Source: Bisgaardia hudsonensis (GTDB lineage: Bacteria; Pseudomonadota; Gammaproteobacteria; Enterobacterales; Pasteurellaceae). From it: a DNA stretch of 64,000 nucleotides. Every line of letters begins with the position of its first letter. Position 1 is the stretch's first letter. This document shows, in pieces, positions 27,340 through 36,144 of the stretch. The stretch spans positions 124,001-188,000 of the forward strand of contig NZ_SLXI01000003.1 of the NCBI RefSeq assembly GCF_004345785.1, read 5' to 3'. The notes under the pieces were generated by a model that saw nothing but the letters and a program-made list of their open reading frames with translations, was not told the DNA's origin and ran no database searches. The position numbers were made by a program, and so were the translations under genes.

Positions 27340-28353
27340 GTGAGTATTTTAACCCAAAACCTCCCCATTAGAGAAGAACAAAATTGGACAGATTATCTTG
27401 CCAATGCAATTTCTGATCCAAAACAATTACTTAATGTCCTTAAATTACCTATTGCTCCCTTTGAGCAAGCAATTCAAGCTCGTAAATTATTTGCGATGCG
27501 TGTACCGATGCCTTTTGTGGAAAAAATGGAAAAAGGTAACGCTAACGATCCCCTATTCTTACAAGTAATGACCTTACAAGAAGAATTTTTATTACGAGAA
27601 GGTTTTACCAAAGATCCGCTACAAGAACAGCATACCCCTGCTCCAAATATTTTGCATAAATATCATAATCGTCTGTTATTTATGATTAAAAACAGTTGTG
27701 CCATTAATTGTCGTTATTGCTTTCGCCGCCACTTTCCTTATGCTGAAAATAAAGGAAATAAAGAGAATTGGAAGCAAGCATTAGACTATATTGCTCAACA
27801 TAGCGAAATTGAGGAAGTAATATTTTCTGGTGGTGATCCTTTAATGGCAAAAGATAATGAGTTGGCTTGGTTATTAAAATCCTTAGAAAATATACCGCAC
27901 TTACAACGCTTAAGAATTCACAGTCGTTTGCCGATTGTTATTCCACAAAGGATAACGGAACAATTATGTTCACTTTTTAATGATTCACGCTTTCAAGTTA
28001 TCTTGGTTACGCATATTAATCACCCAAATGAAATTGATGATAAACTAGCAATGGCAATGAAAAAATTAAAAAATGCGAATGTAACCTTATTAAATCAATC
28101 TGTGATGTTAAAAGCAATCAATGATAATGCTCAAGTGCTTAAAAATTTAAGTGATAAATTATTTACGATTGGTATTTTGCCCTATTATTTGCATTTATTT
28201 GATAAAGTTGAGGGGGCAAGCCATTTTTATATTGAAGATGATCAGGCGATAAAAATTTACAAAGAATTACAAAGTATCACTTCTGGTTATCTCGTGCCGA
28301 AATTAGCTAGAGAAATCGCTGGCGAAAAGAATAAAACTTTATATTCGGCATAG
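27340..28353 (+). CDS. epmB: EF-P beta-lysine 2,3-aminomutase EpmB
   Basis: Radical SAM and PLP enzyme that converts (S)-alpha-lysine to (R)-beta-lysine for EF-P modification. It has 337 residues, the E. coli EpmB length class (342). The iron-sulfur motif C-x3-C-x2-C is at Cys120, Cys124 and Cys127 ([14 protein letters not shown]), with the SAM-binding [11 protein letters not shown] after it and a PLP-lysine region near the C-terminus ([12 protein letters not shown]). It uses a GTG start at 27340. It is divergent from efp, its substrate gene. An uptake signal lies at 27894-27902. Confidence 0.95.
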   Translation: MSILTQNLPIREEQNWTDYLANAISDPKQLLNVLKLPIAPFEQAIQARKLFAMRVPMPFVEKMEKGNANDPLFLQVMTLQEEFLLREGFTKDPLQEQHTPAPNILHKYHNRLLFMIKNSCAINCRYCFRRHFPYAENKGNKENWKQALDYIAQHSEIEEVIFSGGDPLMAKDNELAWLLKSLENIPHLQRLRIHSRLPIVIPQRITEQLCSLFNDSRFQVILVTHINHPNEIDDKLAMAMKKLKNANVTLLNQSVMLKAINDNAQVLKNLSDKLFTIGILPYYLHLFDKVEGASHFYIEDDQAIKIYKELQSITSGYLVPKLAREIAGEKNKTLYSA

Positions 28354-28447
28354 GAAAAAATAGAAATATCCTTTAGAATAGGGATGATTATTGTCGCACT
28401 TTTTTAAAGTGTTTATTTTTTAAAATAGAAAAATTTAAGGTATCAAC

Positions 28448-29677
28448 GTGACAACAGAACATAACAATTTAGAAAATAAATTAAAAATACAGTCAGAGCA
28501 AAATACAGCTGAAAATACACAACCAAAACAAAATGAACTTGATCTTGAGTTTAGCCAAATGGACCCTGTTATTCCTAAAAAACCAATTGCTGAAAGTACC
28601 TCTATTTTAAACAAAGCAAAAAATATGGTTTCAGCTTTTGGTAAAAAAGACAATCAACATTCGACTACGCAAGAAGAAGCGGTTGCACCAGTATCTGCTA
28701 ATATGCAAGAAACCAGTAATCAAAATATAATTGAAAGCGAAAACATCGAAAAACCAATGACTCAAAACTTAAAAAATCCAGAAAAATGGGCAGTGTTACA
28801 AATGTTGCCAACAAAATATCGCCGAATCTTCCTTGTATTACTTTTAGCGATAATAATATTATTAATCATCTCTTGGTTAAAACCAAATAGCGATACAGTT
28901 CAATCCTTTGAACAAAAAACATCAAGAGAAATACCTACACAGTTCCAATCATTAGATGAAAATCAACCAATGGAACCAACAATTTTAGATACCTTAAATT
29001 CATCATCAAAAGAAGAGCAATCCGAGATAGCACAAGAAAATACAGCGACCTCTGAAGGCGAAAAAAACGAAGCAGAAAAAAATGAGGCGATCTCAAAAAC
29101 TCACATTGATGATAGAACATCACCACAGCAAGTGGTCAATGAACCCGTACAACAGGCTCAAACAACAGATACCGCAAAAGCAGTCACTGAGCCAGTAGTA
29201 ACGAATACACAAGAAAAATCACCAAAAGTAGAAGAGACAACATTATCCAATAGAGCAACAACAGTTGAAACCACAAAATCAACGCCATCAAAACAACAGC
29301 AACAAGAAATGCAAAAATTGGTGAATAAGCTGGCAAGCAATACGGCAAAACCAGTACAAGCAAGTAAAAGCAAAGCGGATACAGTAAAAAATAAGGAACA
29401 AAAATCAACTACAACAAATAACACAAAAAATTCAAAAACATTAACTATTGAAAAAGGAAAATCACTAATGCAAATTTTCCGTGAAAATAATCTAAATATT
29501 TCAGATGTGAATGCGATGACAAAAGCAAAAGGTGCAAATAATATACTAAATAGCTTTAAGTCAGGTGATAACGTTAAAGTTTCCGTCAATAGTCAAGGAC
29601 GTGTTTCTGAATTAACACTTCAAAATGGTGCACGTTTTATTAGACAAAACGACGGTACTTATACGCTGAAAAAATAA
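28448..29677 (+). CDS. oapA: Opacity-associated protein OapA-like
   Basis: Protein of 409 residues with a GTG start preceded by AAGG. A polar N-terminal region (1-120) is followed by one membrane segment at about 127-143 (IFLVLLLAIIILLIISWL), a long low-complexity Gln/Thr/Lys/Glu region, and a C-terminal LysM-like OapA domain (about 334-409: KTLTIEKGKSLMQIFRENN, then GARFIRQNDGTYTLKK). In H. influenzae OapA is linked to colony opacity and adhesion to epithelial cells; the same domain in E. coli YtfB is linked to cell division and glycan binding. The small lipoprotein oapB follows. Confidence 0.85.
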   Translation: MTTEHNNLENKLKIQSEQNTAENTQPKQNELDLEFSQMDPVIPKKPIAESTSILNKAKNMVSAFGKKDNQHSTTQEEAVAPVSANMQETSNQNIIESENIEKPMTQNLKNPEKWAVLQMLPTKYRRIFLVLLLAIIILLIISWLKPNSDTVQSFEQKTSREIPTQFQSLDENQPMEPTILDTLNSSSKEEQSEIAQENTATSEGEKNEAEKNEAISKTHIDDRTSPQQVVNEPVQQAQTTDTAKAVTEPVVTNTQEKSPKVEETTLSNRATTVETTKSTPSKQQQQEMQKLVNKLASNTAKPVQASKSKADTVKNKEQKSTTTNNTKNSKTLTIEKGKSLMQIFRENNLNISDVNAMTKAKGANNILNSFKSGDNVKVSVNSQGRVSELTLQNGARFIRQNDGTYTLKK

Positions 29678-29714
29678 GATCATATAAAAATATCTTATTA
29701 TGGGAAAAGGGTTT

Positions 29715-30113
29715 ATGTTTAAAAAAATAGTGTTTGTTATTTTTTGTATTATGTTGAATGCTTGTAGTCAACAAATGGTATCCAATATAGTCCAAAAATC
29801 TGATAATACCTTAAGCAAAGTGAATGATGTAGATAACTACAACAAAAAACGGTTGCAACAAACCGCAATCCGTTATCTTTGCAAAGATAATAAAGATATA
29901 AAAATAACAAAAATTATTAAAAATGAAAAAACAAAATTAAAATCAATTTCCCTGACCTTTAATGGACGAACTCAAAAATTGATACAGAACATTTCAGAAG
30001 TTGGTAAAACTTATACCAATATTCATTGGCATTGGTATGAAAGAAGTAATTACAGTGTATTGAGTACCTCTGTTGGCGATATTTTAGCAGAGAACTGTAT
30101 TCGACAAGAATAG
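29715..30113 (+). CDS. oapB: OapB-like small lipoprotein
   Basis: Lipoprotein of 132 residues with the start at 29715, chosen because GGAAAAGG precedes it and the signal MFKKIVFVIFCIMLNAC then begins directly; an in-frame ATG at 29700 has no ribosome site. The lipobox is LNAC with Cys17. The mature part contains YLCKDNKDIKITKIIKNEKT, then ISLTFNGRTQKLI, then YTNIHWHWYERSNYSVL and a C-terminal ENCIRQE, a MliC-like pattern of conserved Cys and aromatic residues (inference). In H. influenzae oapB lies next to oapA and is needed for opacity; the name rests largely on that context. Confidence 0.7.
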   Translation: MFKKIVFVIFCIMLNACSQQMVSNIVQKSDNTLSKVNDVDNYNKKRLQQTAIRYLCKDNKDIKITKIIKNEKTKLKSISLTFNGRTQKLIQNISEVGKTYTNIHWHWYERSNYSVLSTSVGDILAENCIRQE

Positions 30114-30129
30114 ATATTGAAAATGATAT

Positions 30130-30168
30130 AAAAAGCCCATTTATTATTAACAAATAAATGGGCTTTTT
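30130..30168. terminator. Bidirectional terminator between oapB and rdgC
   Basis: A perfect 16-bp stem (30130-30145 with 30153-30168), rich in A on one side and T on the other, with a 7-base loop, between convergent genes. Confidence 0.9.
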
Positions 30169-30189
30169 CTTGAATAATACTAGTAAAAA

Positions 30190-31098
30190 TTACAATCGCT
30201 CTTTTTCACCACCAAAATCATCTAACAAATTTTCTGTTAATTTGGACAACGTAGCTGTCATCAAAATAAAATCGGCATCAAAACGTTGAGCATAATCTTC
30301 TTTCAAAATATCATCATTTTTTTCACGAATTTCATCAGCAAACTTAAGGCGTTTTAAGGTGCAATCTTCATTCAATAGAAAAGTAAGATTTTCTTCCCAT
30401 TCTAATGCTAATTGGCTAACATATTTTCCCGCATTCAATAAAGACAAAACTTCTTCTGCTTCAAGATCTTGTTTCTTACAGCGAATAACAGCGGCATCAT
30501 TACTCCCTTTTAATTCAGCCTCTTCACCTATAATTAACCATTGTGGTGCATTATCATTAGCTATCCAATCACTCATTACTGTTATAGGCTCATTGGCAAA
30601 CATAAGAGGAACAACGGGCAAAGATCCTAAGGATTTCCTTAACAATGCTAAGCAATCTTCTGCTCGTTTAGCAGAAGCCGCATCAATATAAATAAGCTGT
30701 TGCTCTGTATCAATCCACATCGCCGTTTGTTGACTTTTACTAAAGGCTCGCGGTAATAAAACAGAAATCACATCATCTTTTAATGCTTGCTTTTCAATTT
30801 TTTTTAGTTTTCTATTTTCTTTTTCTTCTAATTCATTAATTCTTTGCTCTAATTCACGTTTGATTACTTGAGCAGGTAAAATTTTATCTTCTTTTTGTGC
30901 AACAAGTAAAATTTGTTTAGCCACAGAAAAATGCAATAATTCTGATTCTCTTAATGGATTGATCCACCCAAATTTGCTCATTTCCGATTGCTGACAAGGA
31001 ACAAATTCACAAGATAATAGTTGCTCTTGTAATTTATCATTTGACCAATCTAATTCTTTTGTCAAACGATAAATCATTGCGTTTTTAAACCAAAACAT
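30190..31098 (-). CDS. rdgC: Recombination-associated protein RdgC
   Basis: DNA-binding protein of 302 residues (E. coli RdgC 303) that forms a ring around duplex DNA and limits RecA activity. The N-terminus MFWFKNAMIYRLTKELDW and the CEFVPCQQSEMSKFGWINP segment are family signatures; a charged coiled coil lies near residues 85-105. It is a single gene, divergent from proC. Confidence 0.96.
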   Translation of the reverse strand: MFWFKNAMIYRLTKELDWSNDKLQEQLLSCEFVPCQQSEMSKFGWINPLRESELLHFSVAKQILLVAQKEDKILPAQVIKRELEQRINELEEKENRKLKKIEKQALKDDVISVLLPRAFSKSQQTAMWIDTEQQLIYIDAASAKRAEDCLALLRKSLGSLPVVPLMFANEPITVMSDWIANDNAPQWLIIGEEAELKGSNDAAVIRCKKQDLEAEEVLSLLNAGKYVSQLALEWEENLTFLLNEDCTLKRLKFADEIREKNDDILKEDYAQRFDADFILMTATLSKLTENLLDDFGGEKERL

Positions 31099-31176
31099 AG
31101 TAGATCCTTATTGTGATTCAGGTAAAATATAACATTAATAATTCATCGTTATTGTAACGTAATTTGAGAGAAAATA

Positions 31177-32001
31177 ATGCAACATAAATTAATTACTTTT
31201 ATTGGTGGCGGAAATATGGCACAAGCTATTGTTTTTGGCTTGCTGAATAAAGGCTATCCCGCAGAGAAAATTACGGTTTGTGATCCTAATCAACAAAAAC
31301 GTGATTTATTTTCACAAAAAAGGGTTAATGTTTCCAATGATAATATGACCAGCGTTCAATCTGCGGAAGTAGTGCTATTCGCCGTTAAACCACAAGTATT
31401 AACTGATGTTTGTCAGCCATTTACTGAAAAAAGTGAGATTGATTTTTCAAATAAATTAGTCATTTCTATTGCAGCAGGTATTTCTGTTGCAAGAATACAA
31501 GCCTTGTTGCCAACAGCAAAAAATATTATAAGAATAATGCCAAATACTCCAGCACTTGTTTCTCAAGGTATGGCTGGATTATATGCTCCCGAAAATGTTA
31601 CTGATAAATTTAAATATTTCGCAGAAAGTTTATTAAATGCGGTAGGAAAAACTTGTTGGGTTGATAACGAACAGGATATGCACAGCATTACCGCTGGTTC
31701 TGGTAGCAGTCCTGCTTACTTTTTCTTATTTATGGAGGCTATGCAACAAGCACTTGTTGAAATGAATATTGATAAAAGTACCGCACGTTTACTGGTACAA
31801 CAATCTGCACTAGGTGCAGCTCAAATGGTTAAAGAAAATCCTAATGTTTCAATTAGCCAGTTACGTGAAAATGTTACCTCTAAAGGTGGAACAACCGCTG
31901 CAGCATTAGCGATATTTAATCAACAAAATTTACAAGAAATGGTTCGCTCAGCAATGAGTGCCTGTGTACAACGTTCTCAAGAAATGGAAAAAGATCTTTA
32001 A
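31177..32001 (+). CDS. proC: Pyrroline-5-carboxylate reductase
   Basis: Last enzyme of proline synthesis, reducing P5C with NAD(P)H. It has 274 residues. The Rossmann motif FIGGGNMAQAI is at residues 8-18, with VISIAAGIS and the C-terminal signature LRENVTSKGGTTAAAL. Its stop codon overlaps the start of the downstream transporter gene (TAATG), so the two are coupled. Confidence 0.97.
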   Translation: MQHKLITFIGGGNMAQAIVFGLLNKGYPAEKITVCDPNQQKRDLFSQKRVNVSNDNMTSVQSAEVVLFAVKPQVLTDVCQPFTEKSEIDFSNKLVISIAAGISVARIQALLPTAKNIIRIMPNTPALVSQGMAGLYAPENVTDKFKYFAESLLNAVGKTCWVDNEQDMHSITAGSGSSPAYFFLFMEAMQQALVEMNIDKSTARLLVQQSALGAAQMVKENPNVSISQLRENVTSKGGTTAAALAIFNQQNLQEMVRSAMSACVQRSQEMEKDL

Positions 32002-33173
32002 TGAAACTTTCACCTTTTAATTGGCTTGCGATAAGCTTCTTTGGTTATTATTGTAGCTTTGGCGTTTTTATGCCACTCTTTCCTGTATGGCTAAAATCAC
32101 AATCCTACCCAGAAGAAACGATTGGTTTAATTTTTGCCTCTTCCTATTTGTTCCGTTTTATTGGTGGAATATTTTTCTCATCGTTAATTAAACGAGCCTC
32201 ACAACTACTAAGTTCATTACGCTATCTTGCTTGGGCAAGCTGTTTCACAATGGTAGCCATTAGCCTTTTTGCTGAAAACTTTTGGCTACTTTGTATTGGT
32301 ATTTGGATTTTTTCTATGCTCAATGCAGCTGGTACCCCTTTAGGCGATGCCTTAGCAAACACGTGGCAACAACAAATTTCATTAGACTATGGCAGAGTAC
32401 GCTTAATCGGCTCCATTGCCTTTGTAGTCGGAGTAAGCGTTTTTGGTTACTTAACAGGGATTATTGGTAAAGAATATATTAGCTGGATTATTGCTGTGCT
32501 TTTATTGATTTATTCAATCGCTCAAATGACTTCGCCAAGTATCTTACCACTAGATCCACCAGAAAGTGCGGATCAAAAATCAATAACTTTTAAAGCATTA
32601 TTAAAAAATAATTTAACAATCAAGCTATTAATTGCAATTTCATTAATTCAAGGATCTCACGCTGTTTATTATACTTACAGTATTATTTATTGGGAAAAAG
32701 TCGGCATTCCAGTAGAAATGACCAGTTTGTTATGGGGATTAAGTGTTGTTGCTGAAGTGGTCTTTTTCTTTTTTTCTACCAAGCTATTTAAGCATTGGCA
32801 AATAACAGGATTACTTTATTTAGCTGCTATCGCCACAAGTTTACGCTGGGGATTATTTACTTATGCTCAAGAGATCTGGTTTATCATTATTATCCAAATA
32901 ATGCACTGTTTAACCTTTGCTTTAAGCCATTATACAATGATTCGTTATATTTCTACGCAACCCCTATCTCATATTGCTAAATTACAAGGTTTATACAGTG
33001 CAATCGCAGGATCAGCCTCAATCGCATTATTAACGATTGTTGCAAGTAAAATATACCCAATTTCAGCCTATTATGCATTTATGACGATGTCAGCATTAGC
33101 ATTATTTGCGATCATTTTCATTCCTAAGCAAATTAAAACAACGGTCATTAGGCAAATAAATTATGAAGGATAA
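32001..33173 (+). CDS. MFS transporter, HcaT-like
   Basis: Inner-membrane protein of 390 residues with about 12 membrane segments. The N-terminus (WLAISFFGYYCSFGVFMPLFPVWLKSQ) and the GRVRLIGSIAFVVG segment are typical of the 3-phenylpropionate (HcaT)/nucleoside-symporter-like MFS branch. It lies between proC and xerD, overlapping both (1 base and 11 bases), as from memory in H. influenzae. The substrate is unknown, since Pasteurellaceae generally lack the phenylpropionate pathway; I leave the symbol empty. Confidence 0.85.
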   Translation: MKLSPFNWLAISFFGYYCSFGVFMPLFPVWLKSQSYPEETIGLIFASSYLFRFIGGIFFSSLIKRASQLLSSLRYLAWASCFTMVAISLFAENFWLLCIGIWIFSMLNAAGTPLGDALANTWQQQISLDYGRVRLIGSIAFVVGVSVFGYLTGIIGKEYISWIIAVLLLIYSIAQMTSPSILPLDPPESADQKSITFKALLKNNLTIKLLIAISLIQGSHAVYYTYSIIYWEKVGIPVEMTSLLWGLSVVAEVVFFFFSTKLFKHWQITGLLYLAAIATSLRWGLFTYAQEIWFIIIIQIMHCLTFALSHYTMIRYISTQPLSHIAKLQGLYSAIAGSASIALLTIVASKIYPISAYYAFMTMSALALFAIIFIPKQIKTTVIRQINYEG

Positions 33174-34056
33174 TGTGCTTATTGATTTGTTCTTAAATGA
33201 ACTTTGGTTAGAAAAAGGATTATCAGAAAATACTATTCAATCTTATCGTTTAGATTTAACAACAGTATCAAATTGGTTATTAACCAAGAAGTTAACTTTT
33301 GAAACCTTAGATACTGTTGATTTACAAACTTTTCTAGGAGAACGTTTAGAACAAGGATATAAAGCAAGTAGCTCAGCAAGAATGTTAAGTACTTTACGAC
33401 ATTTTTTTCAATATTTGTACAGAGAAAATTATTGTAAAGATGATCCTAGTGCAGCATTAAGCTCCCCAAAATTACCAAGTAGGTTGCCTAAATATTTAAC
33501 TGAACAACAAGTCAATGCACTACTGAATACGCCAAATGTAGAAGATCCTTTAGAGTTACGAGATAAAGCGATGCTCGAACTACTTTATGCCACAGGTTTG
33601 CGAGTAACTGAACTGGTATCACTAACCATTGATAGCTTTAATATAAACCAAGGTGTCATTCGAGTTATCGGCAAGGGAAATAAAGAGCGTATTGTGCCAA
33701 TAGGAGAAGAAGCAACTTATTGGCTACGTCAATTTATTCTCTATGGACGCCCTGTATTATTAAATGGACAGAGTTCTGATGTGGTATTTCCAAGTCGTCG
33801 AGGCAATCAAATGACTAGACAAACATTTTGGCATAGAGTGAAACATTATGCCATTCTTGCTGAAATTGATAGTAATGCTCTCTCTCCTCACGTATTACGC
33901 CATGCCTTTGCTACCCACTTAGTTAATCACGGTGCCGATCTTCGAGTCGTTCAAATGCTACTAGGACACAGCGACCTTTCTACTACTCAAATTTATACTC
34001 ATGTAGCAAAAGAACGATTAAAATTATTACATGAAAAGTATCATCCGAGAGGATAA
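33163..34056 (+). CDS. xerD: Tyrosine recombinase XerD
   Basis: Site-specific recombinase that with XerC resolves chromosome dimers at dif under FtsK control. It has 297 residues (E. coli 298). The catalytic set is complete: Arg147, Lys171, His243, Arg246, His269 and Tyr278. The N-terminal SAM-like domain begins IDLFLNELWLEKGLSENT. It overlaps the upstream MFS gene by 11 bases and ends at a strong terminator. XerC is excluded by the XerD-type termini, but only alignment would be decisive. Confidence 0.93.
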   Translation: MKDNVLIDLFLNELWLEKGLSENTIQSYRLDLTTVSNWLLTKKLTFETLDTVDLQTFLGERLEQGYKASSSARMLSTLRHFFQYLYRENYCKDDPSAALSSPKLPSRLPKYLTEQQVNALLNTPNVEDPLELRDKAMLELLYATGLRVTELVSLTIDSFNINQGVIRVIGKGNKERIVPIGEEATYWLRQFILYGRPVLLNGQSSDVVFPSRRGNQMTRQTFWHRVKHYAILAEIDSNALSPHVLRHAFATHLVNHGADLRVVQMLLGHSDLSTTQIYTHVAKERLKLLHEKYHPRG

Positions 34057-34082
34057 ATACTGTTGGAATTGACACAAAAAAT

Positions 34083-34113
34083 AACCCCTAAATTACTTTA
34101 GGGGTTGAATTTT
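34083..34113. terminator. Bidirectional terminator between xerD and znuA
   Basis: A 10-bp stem AACCCCTAAA/TTTAGGGGTT (34083-34092, 34097-34106) with a 4-base loop, followed by GAATTTTTTT; on the minus strand ATTTTTT follows the stem. Confidence 0.9.
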
Positions 34114-34128
34114 TTTATAACTTTATGC

Positions 34129-35280
34129 TTATTTCAAACAATCAATATAGCTATCAGCCATTGATTGTAAGAACTTAACATAAGAATGTTTACCTAATCG
34201 AATATTTGTTCCCAACGGATCTAAACGGCCAACTTTAACTCCCGTTGCTTGACTTAGGGATTCAATTACTTTAGGCGTAAATTGTGGTTCAGCAAATAAA
34301 CATTGTACCTTATGTTCTTCGATCTCTTCTTTGATATGAGCAATGGTCTTTGCTCCAGGTGGTGTTAATGGATTAATTGTGAAATATCCCACTTGTTTTA
34401 AACCATAGGCATTATTGAAATAGCCATAAGCATCGTGGAATACATAGAAACCTTTATCATTAACCTTTGCTAGCTCTTTTTTAAGTTTCGCATTTTTCTT
34501 ATCTAAAGTACGCTTGAATTCAGTTAAATTTTTCTCAATGCGTTCTTTTTTATTTGGATATAACACGGTTAATTTTTTAGCAATATCTTTTGCCACTAAG
34601 GTACTAATATCTGCAGAAGTCCAAATATGCCAGTTAATGCCATGATGGTCATGCCCTTCATGCTCATGTTCTTCATGTTTCGCACCATGTTCGTGGTCAT
34701 GATCGTGCTCTTCGTGTTTTGCACCATGTTCGTGGTCATGGTCATGCTCTTCGTGTTTTGCACCATGTTCATGATCATGTTCCTCATGTTTTGCACCATG
34801 TTCGTGGTCATGGTCATGCTCTTCGTGTTTTGCACCATGTTCATGATCATGTTCCTCATGTTTTGCACCATGTTCGTGGTCATGGTCTTCTTCCATACCT
34901 TCACCATGATGATGGTGGTGGTGATGTCCTTTAATTAACATACTATCGTCAATATCAGATATTTTAGAAATAGTTACTAGTTTTTCTGACGAAACATTGT
35001 TATCTAATGTTGAATCCAAAAACATATCCACATCTTCACCAATCCAAACCACTAATTCTGCTGACTTTATTTTTTGAATATCTGATGGTTTCAAGCTGTA
35101 ATCATGTGGGGAAGCACCTTCAGGAACCAATATTTGTGTATCAGTTACGCCATCAGCAATCGCAGCACTAATAAAACCTAGTGGCTTAATCGATGTCAAA
35201 ACAGAGGCACTCGCTCCAGCAGATAATGAAAGAATGGCTGTCGCAATAGCAGCCTTTTTAAAATTTATTTTTGAAATCAT
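34129..35280 (-). CDS. znuA: High-affinity zinc-binding protein ZnuA
   Basis: Periplasmic receptor of the ZnuABC zinc importer, 383 residues. The signal peptide is cleaved near ASA/SV (residue 25). The cluster A-I binding protein fold has a zinc-ligand histidine at His59 (ASPHDYSLKPSD) and further ligands in NWHIWTS and YVFHDAYGYF. Between the first ligand and the rest lies a very His-rich loop: a run of seven His at 119-125, then a tandem array at 132-205. Such loops capture zinc and shuttle it to the main site. znuB and znuC are not adjacent. It lies downstream of tcdA and mltA on the same strand, as from memory in H. influenzae. Confidence 0.96.
   Translation of the reverse strand: MISKINFKKAAIATAILSLSAGASASVLTSIKPLGFISAAIADGVTDTQILVPEGASPHDYSLKPSDIQKIKSAELVVWIGEDVDMFLDSTLDNNVSSEKLVTISKISDIDDSMLIKGHHHHHHHGEGMEEDHDHEHGAKHEEHDHEHGAKHEEHDHDHEHGAKHEEHDHEHGAKHEEHDHDHEHGAKHEEHDHDHEHGAKHEEHEHEGHDHHGINWHIWTSADISTLVAKDIAKKLTVLYPNKKERIEKNLTEFKRTLDKKNAKLKKELAKVNDKGFYVFHDAYGYFNNAYGLKQVGYFTINPLTPPGAKTIAHIKEEIEEHKVQCLFAEPQFTPKVIESLSQATGVKVGRLDPLGTNIRLGKHSYVKFLQSMADSYIDCLK
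34666..34887 (-). repeat. In-frame His-rich tandem array in znuA
   Basis: Six units of DHEHGAKHEEH (11 residues, 33 bp) or DHDHEHGAKHEEH (13 residues, 39 bp) in the order 13, 11, 13, 11, 13, 13. The units are nearly identical at the DNA level, so copy number is likely to vary between strains without changing the frame. Confidence 0.92.
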
Positions 35281-35315
35281 AATTTACTCCCAATTAATAA
35301 TTCTCAAGAAAAGTC

Positions 35316-35329
35316 GTAATAGATTATAC
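35316..35329 (-). promoter_or_regulatory. znuA promoter region with possible Zur half-sites
   Basis: On the minus strand a perfect TATAAT lies at 35323-35328, giving a start point near 35316 and a leader of about 36 bases. The surrounding GTAATAGATTATAC is an imperfect palindrome that could be a Zur site, but much of it is the -10 box itself. The -35 region is poor. Confidence 0.4.
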
Positions 35330-35373
35330 CCATTAAAATAAAAATTCTAGATTTTATTCAATACAAATCTATT

Positions 35374-36144
35374 CTAATTCTCTTTTTTAAGTAACTTATC
35401 GATAACTCTGGACACGGCAAAAAAGCCAAAAGTAGCTGTAATCATTGTTGCAGCGCCAAATCCATTGGCACAATTCATTGTTGCGGAAATATTACAATCC
35501 CCTTGTATTTTAGGAAAAATCAATGGTTGAGTAGAAAACACACAATCAATACCAAATTTACGTTTAATATTTTGACTAAAATGGTATTCTTTACGCAAAA
35601 TAGACCGCACTTTAGCGGCTAAAGGATCTTGTATCGTCTTACTTAAATCCGTAATTTTAATTTGACTCGGATCTGTCTGCCCGCCAGCACCACCTACCAT
35701 AATGATCTTTATTTTATTTCTTTTACAATACGCAATTAACGCTGCCTTTGTTCTGACATTATCAATAGCATCAATAACATAATCATAACTATCTGTAATG
35801 TACTGACTAATATTCTCTGGTGAAATAAAATCATCAATGATCTGAACATTGCATTCTGGATTAATTAAAGCGACTCGCTCCTGCATTGCTTCCGTTTTAA
35901 GCTTGCCGATATTACCACTGAGAGAATGAATTTGGCGATTAATATTCGTAACACAAATATCATCCATATCAATCATTGTAATATTACCAATTCCTGAGCG
36001 AGCAAGAGCTTCAACAACCCAAGATCCTACGCCACCAATACCAATTACACAAATATGAGATTGTCTTAAAATATCAAGCTCAAGAGAACCGTATAAACGA
36101 CCGATTCCCCCAAAACGCTGTTCATAATTATCAATACGTTCCAT
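35374..36144 (-). CDS. tcdA: tRNA threonylcarbamoyladenosine dehydratase TcdA
   Basis: E1-like ATP-dependent enzyme (also CsdL, YgdL) that converts t6A37 in tRNA to cyclic ct6A. It has 256 residues with the start at 36144, which overlaps the mltA stop as TAATG; a GTG at 36159 in frame is possible but lacks that coupling. The family start is NYEQRFGGIGRLYG, the nucleotide-binding motif GIGGVGSWVVEAL lies near residues 34-46, and IDMDDICVTNINRQ is the ThiF/E1 signature. An uptake signal lies at 35604-35612. Confidence 0.95.
   Translation of the reverse strand: MERIDNYEQRFGGIGRLYGSLELDILRQSHICVIGIGGVGSWVVEALARSGIGNITMIDMDDICVTNINRQIHSLSGNIGKLKTEAMQERVALINPECNVQIIDDFISPENISQYITDSYDYVIDAIDNVRTKAALIAYCKRNKIKIIMVGGAGGQTDPSQIKITDLSKTIQDPLAAKVRSILRKEYHFSQNIKRKFGIDCVFSTQPLIFPKIQGDCNISATMNCANGFGAATMITATFGFFAVSRVIDKLLKKEN

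Noticed and set aside
29158..29589. Minus-strand open frames inside oapA
   Set aside because: They are shadows caused by the biased Thr/Lys/Gln/Ala codon content of the oapA linker; no start signal or family resemblance.
34666..34887. Possible CRISPR array
   Set aside because: The repeats are contiguous, without unique spacers, and are in frame inside znuA. The same applies to 26051-26575. No cas gene is present.
34596..34938. Open frames on both strands across the His-rich array of znuA
   Set aside because: Low-complexity shadows of the znuA repeat; the znuA frame itself has a signal peptide and a complete fold.
35316..35329. Firm Zur operator at znuA
   Set aside because: The palindrome is imperfect and mostly explained by the TATAAT box; kept only as a low-confidence promoter note.
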